Shown here one piece after another: positions 1 to 8,374 of a stretch of 38,267 nt of DNA. Numbering within the stretch: position 1 is the stretch's first letter; every line of letters starts with the position of its first letter. The notes below the pieces were generated by a model. It was not told the DNA's origin, did no database searches, and saw nothing but the letters and a program-made list of their open reading frames with translations. The stretch comes from an uncultured Lachnospiraceae bacterium (GTDB lineage: Bacteria > Bacillota > Clostridia > Lachnospirales > Lachnospiraceae), in the NCBI GenBank assembly GCA_902775485.1, contig CACYMJ010000018.1:1-38267 (forward strand), read 5' to 3'. Both the position numbers and the translations under genes were made by a program.

Positions 1-162
1 TTCTCTTTCAATGTCGTTTGAGTCCATCACGCGTTCCGCGACTTCCTGGTTTTCGCGGAACACTCCGCTCTGCTTTAACAGTTCATCGACAAGGGTCGTC
101 TTGCCGTGGTCTACGTGTGCGATGATCGCTATGTTTCTGATGTCTTCTCTTTTTTTGATCAT
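1..162 (-). CDS. typA: TypA/BipA translational GTPase, N-terminal fragment
   Basis: This is the first 54 codons of a gene cut by the left window edge. The product begins [20 protein letters not shown] and continues KTTLVDELL, which is the G1/P-loop (AHVDHGKTT) of a translation-factor GTPase. The short N-terminus before the P-loop and the [21 protein letters not shown] segment leading toward switch I match TypA/BipA rather than EF-G or LepA. The known family binds ribosomes and acts in stress adaptation and 50S assembly. The start is the ATG at 162-160; an AGG-containing purine stretch lies about 9 bases upstream. The gene follows mgtE by 48 bases and probably has its own promoter inside the mgtE end. 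TypA is a confident call, although only the G1 region is visible. Confidence 0.9.
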   Translation of the reverse strand, partial: MIKKREDIRNIAIIAHVDHGKTTLVDELLKQSGVFRENQEVAERVMDSNDIERE

Positions 163-209
163 GATTGTATTCCTGTCTCTCAATTGATCGTTCGGCCGTT
201 TATCCAAAC

Positions 210-237
210 ATTATATACCGAGTATCCTCGTTGCAAA
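210..237 (-). promoter_or_regulatory. Candidate sigma-A promoter for typA
   Basis: On the minus strand a TATAAT -10 (215-210) lies 16 bases from a TTTGCA -35 (237-232). Both hexamers lie at or inside the 3' end of mgtE. The predicted start near 204 leaves a leader of about 40 bases to the typA ATG. The -10 is perfect and the -35 is only moderate; no experimental support is available. Confidence 0.45.
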
Positions 238-1560
238 CTGGAAATATATCAGCAGCGACAGCGCATCCACTATCGTTGTGATAAAAGGCGATGCCATTAC
301 CGCCGGATCGAATCCGATCTTCTGCGCTATCATCGGAAGTGAGCATCCGACAATCTTTGCAAAGAACACCGTAACGATGAGCGTCAGACAGACAACGAGC
401 GCAACGATGACCGAAACGTCATCGAACATCATTATCTTTGCAAAGCCAGCTACCGCAAGCGTGATACCGCACACGACAGCCACTCTTATCTCCTTCCATA
501 TGACCCGGAAGATATCAGACCACTCGATCTCTTCAAGCGACAGTCCACGGATGATCGTAACGCTTGCCTGTCCTCCGGCATTTCCGCCGGTGTCCATCAG
601 CATGGGGATAAAGCTTGTAAGCACGACATACGCACCGAGGGCGTTTTCGTAATGCGTTATGATCTTGCCGGTAACCGTTGCACTGATCATCAGAAGAAGC
701 AGCCACGGGATACGCTTTTTCCATGTCTCGAATGTACCCGTCTTCATGTAGGGTTTATCGGTAGGCAGGATAGCTGCCATCTTTTCGATATCCTCCGTAA
801 CCTCTTCCTGCAGGATATCGACAACGTCATCGATGGTGATGATACCGACAAGACGTCCTTCGTTATCAACGACCGGCATCGTCGTAAGGTCGTATTTTTG
901 GAACATCTTCGCTACTTCTTCCTGGTCGGTCATCGTATTTGTCGAGATGACGTTCTCGTTCATGAACTCAACAACATGCACGTCCGGCTGGTTAAGAAGC
1001 AGATCCCTTAAAGATACGGTCCCGATAAGATGACGTCCGAGGTCGAGGACGTAGCACGTATCTATGGTCTCTTTGTCAACGCCGACTCTTCTGATCCTGT
1101 CGATACATTCCTGTACCGTAAGGTTTTCCTTCAGGTCGACAAACTCGACAGTCATCAGGCTTCCGGCGGAGTCCTCCGGATAGCGCAGCAGATGGTTGAT
1201 ATCCCTTCTGGCTTCAGGATCCGCATTGGCAAGAAGCTTTTTGACAAGTCCCGCAGGCATCTCCTCCATAAGGTCGGCAGCATCATCGGCCATCAGATTG
1301 TTGATGATGTTCGCCGCCTCACGGTCGGTAAGTGTTGTGATTATCTCCTGCTCAAGTTCAACGGGCAGAAAGGCAAAAACGTCCGCAGCGATACTCTTGG
1401 GAAGTATTCTGAAGACCTTTATCTGTTCTTCATGGGGCAGCTCCTCGAGGGCCGCGGCTATATCCGCCTCATTCCACTGGATCAGCTCCTGTCGGAGACG
1501 GGTATACTGCTTTTCATCAACAAGTTGCAGGATCTCTTCCATTGTCATTTTCTCATCCAT
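211..1560 (-). CDS. mgtE: MgtE magnesium transporter
   Basis: This 449-residue inner-membrane protein carries the full MgtE layout. An N-terminal helical Mg2+-sensing domain spans roughly residues 1-125. Two CBS domains follow at about 130-250, with CBS-type segments such as GTVSLRDLL and VVDNEGRLVGIITIDDVVD. The C-terminal transmembrane domain spans about 275-449. The signature PMLMDTGGNAGGQAS in the first helices and the DPAVMASPFITTIVD pore helix with its acidic residue are present. The family forms homodimeric Mg2+ channels gated by cytosolic Mg2+. The start is placed at the ATG at 1560 because a strong AAAGGAGG lies just upstream; the reading frame is open for nine more codons, but that stretch contains the ribosome binding site itself. 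It follows yigZ by 31 bases, so it is probably cotranscribed. No M-box riboswitch is visible upstream. Confidence 0.95.
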   Translation of the reverse strand: MDEKMTMEEILQLVDEKQYTRLRQELIQWNEADIAAALEELPHEEQIKVFRILPKSIAADVFAFLPVELEQEIITTLTDREAANIINNLMADDAADLMEEMPAGLVKKLLANADPEARRDINHLLRYPEDSAGSLMTVEFVDLKENLTVQECIDRIRRVGVDKETIDTCYVLDLGRHLIGTVSLRDLLLNQPDVHVVEFMNENVISTNTMTDQEEVAKMFQKYDLTTMPVVDNEGRLVGIITIDDVVDILQEEVTEDIEKMAAILPTDKPYMKTGTFETWKKRIPWLLLLMISATVTGKIITHYENALGAYVVLTSFIPMLMDTGGNAGGQASVTIIRGLSLEEIEWSDIFRVIWKEIRVAVVCGITLAVAGFAKIMMFDDVSVIVALVVCLTLIVTVFFAKIVGCSLPMIAQKIGFDPAVMASPFITTIVDALSLLIYFQFATRILGI

Positions 1561-1591
1561 ACCCGTTCCTCCTTTCCCGGAAGCCAAAACG

Positions 1592-2239
1592 TTACCTGTC
1601 CATGATCATTATCTTACCGTCTGTGACCGCAAAAAATACGGGAACAGGATCATAAATATTTGCCCGTCCCGAAGTCACATCCGTAATATCCCTTATAAAT
1701 GCACCGGCATCTTCAACGACAGCGGATGCCCGGACATTTTCCTCATATGTGATATCCGTAAGCGGATATCCCTTCCGGCTGCACATATGCTCGGCTTTGC
1801 CGAATTCCGTATAATCACATTCTATCGTTATTAATGATCCGGATACTTTTCTGATGAGAGAGCAATTCCTGAGAGCTTCCTTAACCGCCGATGAATACGC
1901 TCTTACAAGGCCTCCCGTCCCCAGGAGGGTCCCTCCGAAATATCTCGTCACCACAACGCATGCGTTTGTAACGCCGCTTCCCGTCAGGACATCAAGCATC
2001 GGACGGCCCGCGGTACCTGACGGTTCTCCGTCATCGGAACACTTTGTCTTCTCCCCGCGCTCACCGATCACATACGCACTGCAGTTGTGCCTTGCATCCC
2101 AGTATTGTTTTTTGACCGATGCAATAAACGCAGCAGCCTCTTCCTCGGAAGAGACCGGTTCTACAGTCGCTATAAAGCGGGATTTTTTTTCCTCATACTC
2201 ACCCGTCCCGCCGGTATGCAATGTGTACAGATCGCTCAT
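1592..2239 (-). CDS. yigZ: YigZ/IMPACT family protein (UPF0029)
   Basis: This 215-residue soluble protein is a standard-length YigZ family member. The N-terminal IMPACT/UPF0029 domain carries the signatures DDGEPSGTAGRPMLDVL and TRYFGGTLLGTGGLVRAYS, and a shorter C-terminal ferredoxin-like domain follows (about residues 140-212). Eukaryotic IMPACT regulates the eIF2 kinase GCN2. The bacterial members bind nucleic acid in structural work, but their role is not settled. The ATG at 2239 lies 16 bases after the penicillin-binding protein stop and has only a weak ribosome binding site (ACGGCGAT), so translation may depend on coupling to the upstream gene. Family assignment is confident; function is not. 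Confidence 0.93.
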   Translation of the reverse strand: MSDLYTLHTGGTGEYEEKKSRFIATVEPVSSEEEAAAFIASVKKQYWDARHNCSAYVIGERGEKTKCSDDGEPSGTAGRPMLDVLTGSGVTNACVVVTRYFGGTLLGTGGLVRAYSSAVKEALRNCSLIRKVSGSLITIECDYTEFGKAEHMCSRKGYPLTDITYEENVRASAVVEDAGAFIRDITDVTSGRANIYDPVPVFFAVTDGKIMIMDR

Positions 2240-2255
2240 ATATCGCCGTGTATGT

Positions 2256-4967
2256 TTACTGGGCGGGCGCAGCCTGCATCGCGTTTAACAGGGCCTGTTG
2301 CTGCAGTGCCTGTTGCTGAAACGCCGCCTGCTGTTGCAGAAGTGCCTGCTGCTGTGCCGCAGCTGCCGCTGCCGCAGGATCCGCCGCTGCTGCCGCTGCC
2401 GCCGCGGGATCGAGTGCATTCGGATCCACTCCGGGTATCAGCCCTGCCTGTTGAAGCTGGATGAGATTGTAATAATCCTGGGCGCCCACACCGTTTATCA
2501 GACTGTGTTCACAGAATCCTTCCGCTGTCGGTTCTCCCTCATACGCGTACGGACATGTACTCGTTGCCTTCTGTCCGGTCATCGCGCACACGAGACCCGT
2601 ATCAAAGAAGCTTCCGTAGTGATTGCTGCACGGTTCTGTCGGAACGGTTCCGGCAGCAAAATATTCGGTTATGGCCGATCCGTCGGCACGGCATATGTCA
2701 GTCGCAAGTCCGCCTGTCCTCTTACATACTGTTGCCGTGGTGATACCCTCGGGCATTGTGAATGATTTGTATTCCTTGCCTTCGTGTACCCGGCTCATTA
2801 TAGCCTTCCACAATATCTTTGCGGTATTCGTCTCACCGCTTCCGTTCATGTGAACGTTGTTATCGTATCCGCTCCACGTACAGCACGTATAATACGGGGT
2901 AAATCCCGAGAACCATACATCGACGTTACTCGTTGTCGTACCGGTCTTTCCGGCGATCGCCATGTTATCGAATCTTACCCTGGCACCGGTACCCTTCGTA
3001 ACAACGTCTTCCATCGCATCTGTCAGAAGATATGCCGTGGTCTCTTTAAGGACGCGCCGTGTCTTGGGCTGATTGTCTATCAGTACATTTCCGTCATGAT
3101 CTATTATCTTCGTATAGAACATGGGCTTGATATATGTCCCGCCGTTTGCGATCGTGGCAAATGCAGCCGTCATCTCCATGTTCGTGATACCGTCGGTCAG
3201 TCCGCCGAGTGCGAGCGCCTGCGTGATATCGGACGAAATGCTTCCGTCTCTTTCGGTCCTTCGGTCGACAAGCGTGGTGAAACCGAAATTGAGAAGGTAA
3301 TCAAATCCGAGCTGCGGCGTTATCTCGGTTATCGTCTTGACCGCAACAATGTTAAGCGACTGTTCGATACCGTAACGGTACGTACATATTCCCTTGTATC
3401 CGTTATACCAGTTCTTGACCGGTCTGCCGTTTGCGTAACTGTACGGTTCATCGACCTGCGTTGATGCAAGCGATTTTCCCGCGGCATCAAGTGCCGGTGC
3501 ATATGCCGCCAGAACCTTGAAGCACGATCCGGGCTGACGTCTCGTATCGGTCGCACGGTTAAGGGTGAGCGAAGCTTTCTTTGCTCCTCTTCCTCCCACG
3601 ACAGCCTTTACCTCACCCGTGGACTGCTCGATTATCGTTATGCTTGCCTGCGGCTGAGGCGTAAGCGAGATCGACTCGGTAATGAACGTATATCCCGGCT
3701 GTTCGACATCCGCCTTGAACTCCTCGATCGCCGCATAAGCGTCGTCTTCGGTATCGAATATGCAGTTGAATCCCTTTCCTCTCTTTTCCTTGAAGTGCTT
3801 CTCAAAATACTGCGTGGAGAAGTTTACGGCTTCATTGTCGGAATCGGTATATGACGCCTCGTACTTCAGATAGTATCTGACCCTCGGAGGATAGTTCTCT
3901 TCGTTGGCAAACTCTTCGTCACATATCTTCTGTATCTCGGGATCCTGTGTGGTAAATATCGAAAGACCGCCGCTGTAAAGAGCGTTATAAGCCTGCGTGT
4001 ATGAATATCCGAGGTTTGACTGCAGGTCGTTTATGACCTGTTCGGTAAGCTCGTCGACAAAATAAGTGTATATCGTCTTTTTCTCGACCTTCTCATTCAC
4101 GACCTGTATACGCGAATACACGTCATCGGCCATTGCCTCGGCAAACTGCGCATCGGTTATATAGCCCTGATCGCGCATCTTCGTCAGTACTTCTTCCCTT
4201 CTCTTGGCATTGTTGTCAGGATGGGATATCGGATTCCACTTGGAAGGATTCTGCGTGATACATGCTATTACCGCACTTTCGGAAATGCTCAGGTCGGATA
4301 CGTTCTTTCCGAAATATCTCTGGCTCGCCGCCTGGACTCCGAGCGTACCCTGTCCGAGGTTGATCGTGTTTAAATAGTTCTCCAGTATCTGATCCTTCGT
4401 CATGATCTTCTCAAGCTGTACGGCGCAGTACTGTTCCTGGAACTTTCTCTTGAACTTGTCGACCATACTGCTCTCTTCGGTCCACGACGTAAAGACGTTG
4501 TTCTTCAGAAGCTGCTGCGTTATCGTCGATGCACCCTGATGAAGATTACCCTTCAGTGCCTTGACGCCCGCACGCATGATACCTTTTATATCGATACCGT
4601 TATGCGTATAGAAACGTTCATCCTCTATCGCAACAAAAGCATGCTGCATATCAAGCGGGATCTTGTCCAGCTTGACATACACACGGTTACTGTTTTCCGC
4701 TATCAGTTTTGTGATCTGGTTTCCTTCGCTGTCATAAACCGTCGTCGAATATCCTGCCGGTGCAACATCGACATTCGATATGTCGGGAGCGGTATCGACA
4801 ACACCCATAAACAATCCGATACCCGCACACAATCCGGCAACGCCGACAACAACCACGGCAAAAGTTGCCGCAGCGAACAGGCTCACGCCGCAAAACTTAC
4901 CTATTTTTGTTGACGGGGAATTCATGGCCCTCTGGCGCTTCTTTATCCCTCTTCTTCCGTAATTCAT
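2256..4967 (-). CDS. Class A penicillin-binding protein (transglycosylase/transpeptidase)
   Basis: This 903-residue bifunctional peptidoglycan synthase has a basic cytoplasmic tail, one transmembrane helix at about residues 28-56, a GT51 transglycosylase domain with catalytic Glu115 in AIEDERFYTHNGID, and a transpeptidase domain. The transpeptidase motifs are SxxK in PGSCFK (Ser near 481), SLN in GIEQSLNIVAVK and KTG in AGKTGTTTSNVD (near 673). It polymerises lipid II and cross-links the strands outside the membrane. Cysteines in the C-terminal region (TVCKRTGGLATDIC, TEPC, GLVCAMTGQKATSTCPY) could form disulfides. The final ~58 residues are an unusual Ala/Gln tail with repeated QQQA units. 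The ATG at 4967 has TGAGG about 8 bases upstream. The gene leads a unit with yigZ and mgtE. The family is certain; which PBP1-type paralogue it is cannot be told. Confidence 0.95.
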   Translation of the reverse strand: MNYGRRGIKKRQRAMNSPSTKIGKFCGVSLFAAATFAVVVVGVAGLCAGIGLFMGVVDTAPDISNVDVAPAGYSTTVYDSEGNQITKLIAENSNRVYVKLDKIPLDMQHAFVAIEDERFYTHNGIDIKGIMRAGVKALKGNLHQGASTITQQLLKNNVFTSWTEESSMVDKFKRKFQEQYCAVQLEKIMTKDQILENYLNTINLGQGTLGVQAASQRYFGKNVSDLSISESAVIACITQNPSKWNPISHPDNNAKRREEVLTKMRDQGYITDAQFAEAMADDVYSRIQVVNEKVEKKTIYTYFVDELTEQVINDLQSNLGYSYTQAYNALYSGGLSIFTTQDPEIQKICDEEFANEENYPPRVRYYLKYEASYTDSDNEAVNFSTQYFEKHFKEKRGKGFNCIFDTEDDAYAAIEEFKADVEQPGYTFITESISLTPQPQASITIIEQSTGEVKAVVGGRGAKKASLTLNRATDTRRQPGSCFKVLAAYAPALDAAGKSLASTQVDEPYSYANGRPVKNWYNGYKGICTYRYGIEQSLNIVAVKTITEITPQLGFDYLLNFGFTTLVDRRTERDGSISSDITQALALGGLTDGITNMEMTAAFATIANGGTYIKPMFYTKIIDHDGNVLIDNQPKTRRVLKETTAYLLTDAMEDVVTKGTGARVRFDNMAIAGKTGTTTSNVDVWFSGFTPYYTCCTWSGYDNNVHMNGSGETNTAKILWKAIMSRVHEGKEYKSFTMPEGITTATVCKRTGGLATDICRADGSAITEYFAAGTVPTEPCSNHYGSFFDTGLVCAMTGQKATSTCPYAYEGEPTAEGFCEHSLINGVGAQDYYNLIQLQQAGLIPGVDPNALDPAAAAAAAADPAAAAAAAQQQALLQQQAAFQQQALQQQALLNAMQAAPAQ

Positions 4968-5000
4968 TCAACAAACCTCAAAACGATACTCCAAAACTAT

Positions 5001-5029
5001 ATTTTACCAAATCACAGTGTAATACGCAA
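5001..5029 (-). promoter_or_regulatory. Candidate sigma-A promoter for the class A PBP gene
   Basis: A TTGCGT -35 (5029-5024) and a TAAAAT -10 (5006-5001) are separated by 17 bases on the minus strand. The -35 lies in the last codons of the upstream receiver-like gene and the -10 just after its stop. The spacing is ideal and the hexamers are moderate matches. Confidence 0.45.
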
Positions 5030-6004
5030 TTCATAAGCCCATCCGTCGTCAGTGTCATATCTCTGGTATTCGTCGATCATGTTATTCAGTATATTGGCGA
5101 CAAAAACCTGTATCTCGACCGCCACTTCCGCCCTCTTCGTTCCGTGTACGGAAAGCCTGTACTCACACTTCTTGCTGGTGATGTATCTGCTTTCCACATC
5201 AAGCGTCGCCTCCGAACACTTGACACCCTCAACGAGCGAGAGTATCCACAACGCGAACGTAAGATCCGCCATGGATGAGCGCGGAACCTCACCGTACAGG
5301 CAGCTCTTTATCCTGCCGACATTGACATTGTCGTTATTTCTGATCGCATCATTCATGTTCTCGGCTATGATGTCACTGAGACTGTCGACCTTGAAATAGG
5401 ATGTTGTCTGAAGCCTCAGCATCTTGTCACATGATTTTTTGACAAATCCGCTGTAGGTACTTCCCATATCCTTCAGTTTCAGAAAGGCATCAAGCACGCG
5501 GTTGAAAAACGGTGCGATCTTGTTGTAACTGTACTGCTGTTTTAACAGAGCACCCCTGAGCTTTTCTATCGTATCCGAAAAGCTCTTCTCGTCCTGCCTG
5601 AGTTCGTTTATCCTCCGCACAAGATCACGATGGATAAATGCCTCATCTATCGATGCCTTAACCCCTTCCACAATGTCATCTATGTTCCACGGGGCCAGAA
5701 AAACCTTACGGACACAGTCCTCGTTCACTATCATCGGTATGTACTGCGGGTCCTTTAGATCGGTGCATACATCGAGTATCATATCAGGATATTCCTTGGC
5801 GCACTTTTTAACAAACTCATGAACCCTCATATCGGGAATGAATCCGTCGGAAAGCGTAAGATAAAATTCTCTTTGTCCAAGCAGTTCAAACACTTCCGCA
5901 GCCGATGAAGCATGGATAAACTCAATGCCTTCATCATTGAAGCGGCCCTTTAAGTTGTTCGCTATCCTTTCATTTGCCTGGAGATATAAAATACTCGTAT
6001 CCAT
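5012..6004 (-). CDS. Degenerate receiver-domain protein with unidentified C-terminal domain
   Basis: This 330-residue soluble protein has no membrane segment. Residues 1-125 follow a response-regulator receiver pattern: a first beta strand SILYLQ, a possible phospho-acceptor Asp53 in LSDGFIPDM (spaced like the D-x-x-M-P of receivers) and a final KVFLAPW strand/loop. The usual acidic pair after strand 1 is replaced by QANE, and the conserved Lys of the KPF motif is Ala in LAPW, so ordinary phospho-switching is doubtful. A helical stretch (about 135-215) could form a coiled coil. The C-terminal part (about 220-330) resembles nothing I can name. The start at the ATG at 6004 is chosen over an open 26-codon extension because the receiver strand begins right after it. 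It lies between htpG and the PBP gene and is probably monocistronic. Confidence 0.6.
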   Translation of the reverse strand: MDTSILYLQANERIANNLKGRFNDEGIEFIHASSAAEVFELLGQREFYLTLSDGFIPDMRVHEFVKKCAKEYPDMILDVCTDLKDPQYIPMIVNEDCVRKVFLAPWNIDDIVEGVKASIDEAFIHRDLVRRINELRQDEKSFSDTIEKLRGALLKQQYSYNKIAPFFNRVLDAFLKLKDMGSTYSGFVKKSCDKMLRLQTTSYFKVDSLSDIIAENMNDAIRNNDNVNVGRIKSCLYGEVPRSSMADLTFALWILSLVEGVKCSEATLDVESRYITSKKCEYRLSVHGTKRAEVAVEIQVFVANILNNMIDEYQRYDTDDGWAYELRITL

Positions 6005-6059
6005 ACCGGCCCCCTGCCTGCATCCGTAAACATGATTCGTCCGGATCGCATACACAGCA

Positions 6060-6068
6060 ATTTTATCA
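6060..6068 (-). promoter_or_regulatory. Possible extended -10 for the receiver-like gene
   Basis: The minus strand reads TGATAAAAT here, which fits an extended -10 (TG-N-TAAAAT) about 55 bases before the ATG at 6004 and after the htpG terminator. No convincing -35 hexamer is seen at 16-18 bases, so this is a weak call. Confidence 0.3.
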
Positions 6069-6117
6069 CATCTGAGCGCCAAACACTATATATTGTTGTA
6101 AATACTTTCCGCGTATA

Positions 6118-6156
6118 CAAAAAGAACACAAAAGGCACGGGATATCCCGTGCCTTT
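6118..6156 (-). terminator. Rho-independent terminator after htpG
   Basis: A perfect inverted repeat at 6131-6156 (AAAGGCACGGGAT and its complement ATCCCGTGCCTTT) starts 22 bases past the htpG stop. On the minus strand it is followed by a T-rich tail, TTTTGTGTTCTTTTTG, down to about 6118. This is a strong intrinsic terminator and separates htpG from the next gene. Confidence 0.88.
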
Positions 6157-6178
6157 GCGGTATTCATACGATATCGGA

Positions 6179-8296
6179 TCATTTTGCAAGTTTTAACATG
6201 ATCTCGTTGCTCCTTGCAACAAACTTGGTCATCGCATCTGCCGAAAGCGGTCTGTTTGCGAGCACCGCCAGATCATACAGCTGGGAAGCGAACATCTCGG
6301 CGTCGCCGCCCTTTTTGTTCTCAAGCAGATACTTTACGAGAGCATTGTTGCTGTTAAGTACGAGCGTCTCTCCTTCGGAACCGAACATGCCCATGTCGAG
6401 TCCGCCGCCCATCGAGTACATCTTCATCATATCCTGCATCCTTCTGGATTCCTCGGATACGGTAAGTACCGAAGAGATGCTCTCGTTCTTGAGAGCCTCG
6501 AGCTTGATCGTAAGCTTATCGTTCGAAAGAGCCTTGTGGAACAGTTTTGTAAGAGCTTTCTCGTCCTTCTCGGTCTTCTTCTTGTCTTCCTCGCTGCCCT
6601 CATCCTTTGATGCTTCATTGATCGCTGCATCGATCCTTAAGAACTTGATATCCTCATTCTTGGACTCGAGCTGATTGATGAACGGCTGGTCTATGTTGTG
6701 TGTCATAACGACCGCATCAAGTCCCTGCTCACGGAACATGTTTATGTACTGGCTCTGCTGCTGAACGTCGGTTACATAGTAGACGGTCTTTCTGACCTTA
6801 TCCTTTTCCTCCGGCTCATCCGCTGCCCCGTCCGAAGATCCTGCATCGTCCTTATCATCGACAACTTCAGCCTCAACCGCTTCACCGTTCTCATCGGTAG
6901 CCTTCTCATCATCTTTCTTTTCCGGAAGTTCGAGGCACTCCGGAAGTGTCATGTACTTGCCGTCGATATCCTTGAACAGGATATAATCGGTCATCTTCTC
7001 GCAGAACTTATCGTCCTTTAAACAGCCGTATTTGATGAACGGGCTGATATCGTCCCAATATTTCTCGTACTCTTCCTTCTCGGTCTTGCACATTCCGGCA
7101 AGCTTGTCGGCAACCTTCTTGGTGATGTAATCGCTGATCTTCTGTACAAATCCGTCATTCTGAAGTGCGGATCTTGAAACGTTGAGCGGAAGATCCGGGC
7201 AGTCTATAACGCCCTTTAACAGCATCAGGAACTCGGGAATGACCTCCTTGATGTTGTCGGCGATGAACACCTGATTGTTGTAAAGCTTGATGACGCCCTC
7301 GATCGACTCGTATTCCATATTGATCTTCGGGAAGTACAGTATACCCTTCAGGTTGAAGGGATAGTCCATGTTAAGATGTATCCAGAACAGCGGCTCTTTA
7401 TAGTCCATGAATACTTTTCTGTAGAACTCGAGATACTCTTCCTTCGTGCAGTCGCTCGGATGCTTTGCCCACAGAGGGTTCGGATCGTTGATCGGAACCT
7501 CCCTCTTTACGATCTTGGCCATCTCCTTTGCCGGGCTTATCTCGACCTTTTCCTTCTTGCCGTCCTTCTCCTGCTCTTCGTACTTGGCCTCCTGTGTGTA
7601 TTTTTCAACAACGGTATCCTTATCCGTTACCTCATCGGCAGGTATGTTCTCGTACTGGGTATCCTCGCCTTCCTTGGTCAGAAAGATCGGAACCGGCATG
7701 AACGAACAGTATTTCTTGAGCACTTCCCTCATCCTGTATTCATTGCAGAATTCAAGGGAATCCTCATTAAGGAAAAGCGTGATCGTGGTACCGACTTCCT
7801 TGCGGTCCCCGTCTTCCATCGTATACTCCGTACCGCCGTCGCACTCCCAGTGAACCGCCTTGGCGCCTTCCTTATACGAGAGCGTGTCGATATGCACCTC
7901 GTCGGCAACCATGAACGCCGAATAAAAACCGAGGCCGAAATGTCCTATTATCTGGTCGTCATTCGTTTTGTCCTTGTATTTGTCAAGGAAAGCGGTCGCT
8001 CCGGAAAAAGCGATCTGGGTGATATACTCCTCCACCTCATCAGCATCCATTCCGAGACCGGTATCCGAAAACGTTACCTTCTTGTTCCCGGGATCGACAA
8101 CGATGCGGATCTGCATGTCCTTATCTTCAGGGATGCTGTACTGTCCGATAACATCAAGCTTTTTAAGCTTTGTTATGGCATCGCAGCCATTACTTACAAG
8201 TTCCCTCGCGAATATATCATGGTCAGAGTACATCCACTTTTTTATGATCGGGAATATATTCTCGCTGTTGATCGTCAAACTTCCTGTTTTAGCCAT
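6179..8296 (-). CDS. htpG: HtpG, bacterial Hsp90 chaperone
   Basis: This is a 705-residue cytosolic ATP-dependent chaperone. The N-terminal GHKL ATPase domain shows ARELVSNGCDAI (helix with the Mg2+-binding Asn), DTGLGMDADEV and GHFGLGFYSAFMVAD. The middle domain carries PLFWIHLNMDYPF and LPLNVSRSALQND, with the conserved catalytic-loop Arg. A C-terminal dimerisation domain follows. E. coli HtpG is about 624 residues; the extra length comes mainly from a highly acidic insert near residues 465-505 (EKKDDEKATDENGEAVEAE onward) and a second charged stretch near 570. The N-terminal motif NGCDA replaces the commoner NASDA. The ATG at 8296 follows AAGAGG by about 9 bases. The upstream region carries a sigma-A promoter and a CIRCE operator, so repression by HrcA and heat induction are expected. 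Confidence 0.95.
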   Translation of the reverse strand: MAKTGSLTINSENIFPIIKKWMYSDHDIFARELVSNGCDAITKLKKLDVIGQYSIPEDKDMQIRIVVDPGNKKVTFSDTGLGMDADEVEEYITQIAFSGATAFLDKYKDKTNDDQIIGHFGLGFYSAFMVADEVHIDTLSYKEGAKAVHWECDGGTEYTMEDGDRKEVGTTITLFLNEDSLEFCNEYRMREVLKKYCSFMPVPIFLTKEGEDTQYENIPADEVTDKDTVVEKYTQEAKYEEQEKDGKKEKVEISPAKEMAKIVKREVPINDPNPLWAKHPSDCTKEEYLEFYRKVFMDYKEPLFWIHLNMDYPFNLKGILYFPKINMEYESIEGVIKLYNNQVFIADNIKEVIPEFLMLLKGVIDCPDLPLNVSRSALQNDGFVQKISDYITKKVADKLAGMCKTEKEEYEKYWDDISPFIKYGCLKDDKFCEKMTDYILFKDIDGKYMTLPECLELPEKKDDEKATDENGEAVEAEVVDDKDDAGSSDGAADEPEEKDKVRKTVYYVTDVQQQSQYINMFREQGLDAVVMTHNIDQPFINQLESKNEDIKFLRIDAAINEASKDEGSEEDKKKTEKDEKALTKLFHKALSNDKLTIKLEALKNESISSVLTVSEESRRMQDMMKMYSMGGGLDMGMFGSEGETLVLNSNNALVKYLLENKKGGDAEMFASQLYDLAVLANRPLSADAMTKFVARSNEIMLKLAK

Positions 8297-8338
8297 TTTT
8301 CATTACCTCTTTTCCATAGCTTTTAAAACCTTACAAGA

Positions 8339-8367
8339 ATAATAAACCCGCCCAAAATCTATGTCAA
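8339..8367 (-). promoter_or_regulatory. Sigma-A promoter of htpG
   Basis: A perfect -35 TTGACA (8367-8362) is 17 bases from a TATTAT -10 (8344-8339) on the minus strand. The predicted start near 8332 gives a 5' leader of about 36 bases before the htpG ATG. The CIRCE operator ends 7 bases upstream of the -35. Confidence 0.85.
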
Positions 8368-8374
8368 GAAAAAT

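Noticed and set aside
1561-1587. Nine-codon N-terminal extension of MgtE
   Set aside because: The stretch contains the AAAGGAGG ribosome binding site of the ATG at 1560, so it is leader rather than coding sequence.
1561-1591. Search for an M-box riboswitch upstream of mgtE
   Set aside because: Only 31 bases separate mgtE from yigZ, too short for an M-box; a leader further upstream would be inside yigZ.
2087-2464. Plus-strand frame with Pro-rich product opposite the PBP tail and yigZ
   Set aside because: The composition is explained by the reverse complement of the Ala/Gln codon repeats.
6005-6082. 26-codon extension of the receiver-like protein
   Set aside because: It has no conserved character, and the receiver fold starts just after the ATG at 6004; the putative promoter lies within this stretch.
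7376-8326. A 316-codon open frame on the plus strand opposite htpG
   Set aside because: It mirrors the htpG reading frame, has no promoter or ribosome binding site and no recognisable domain.
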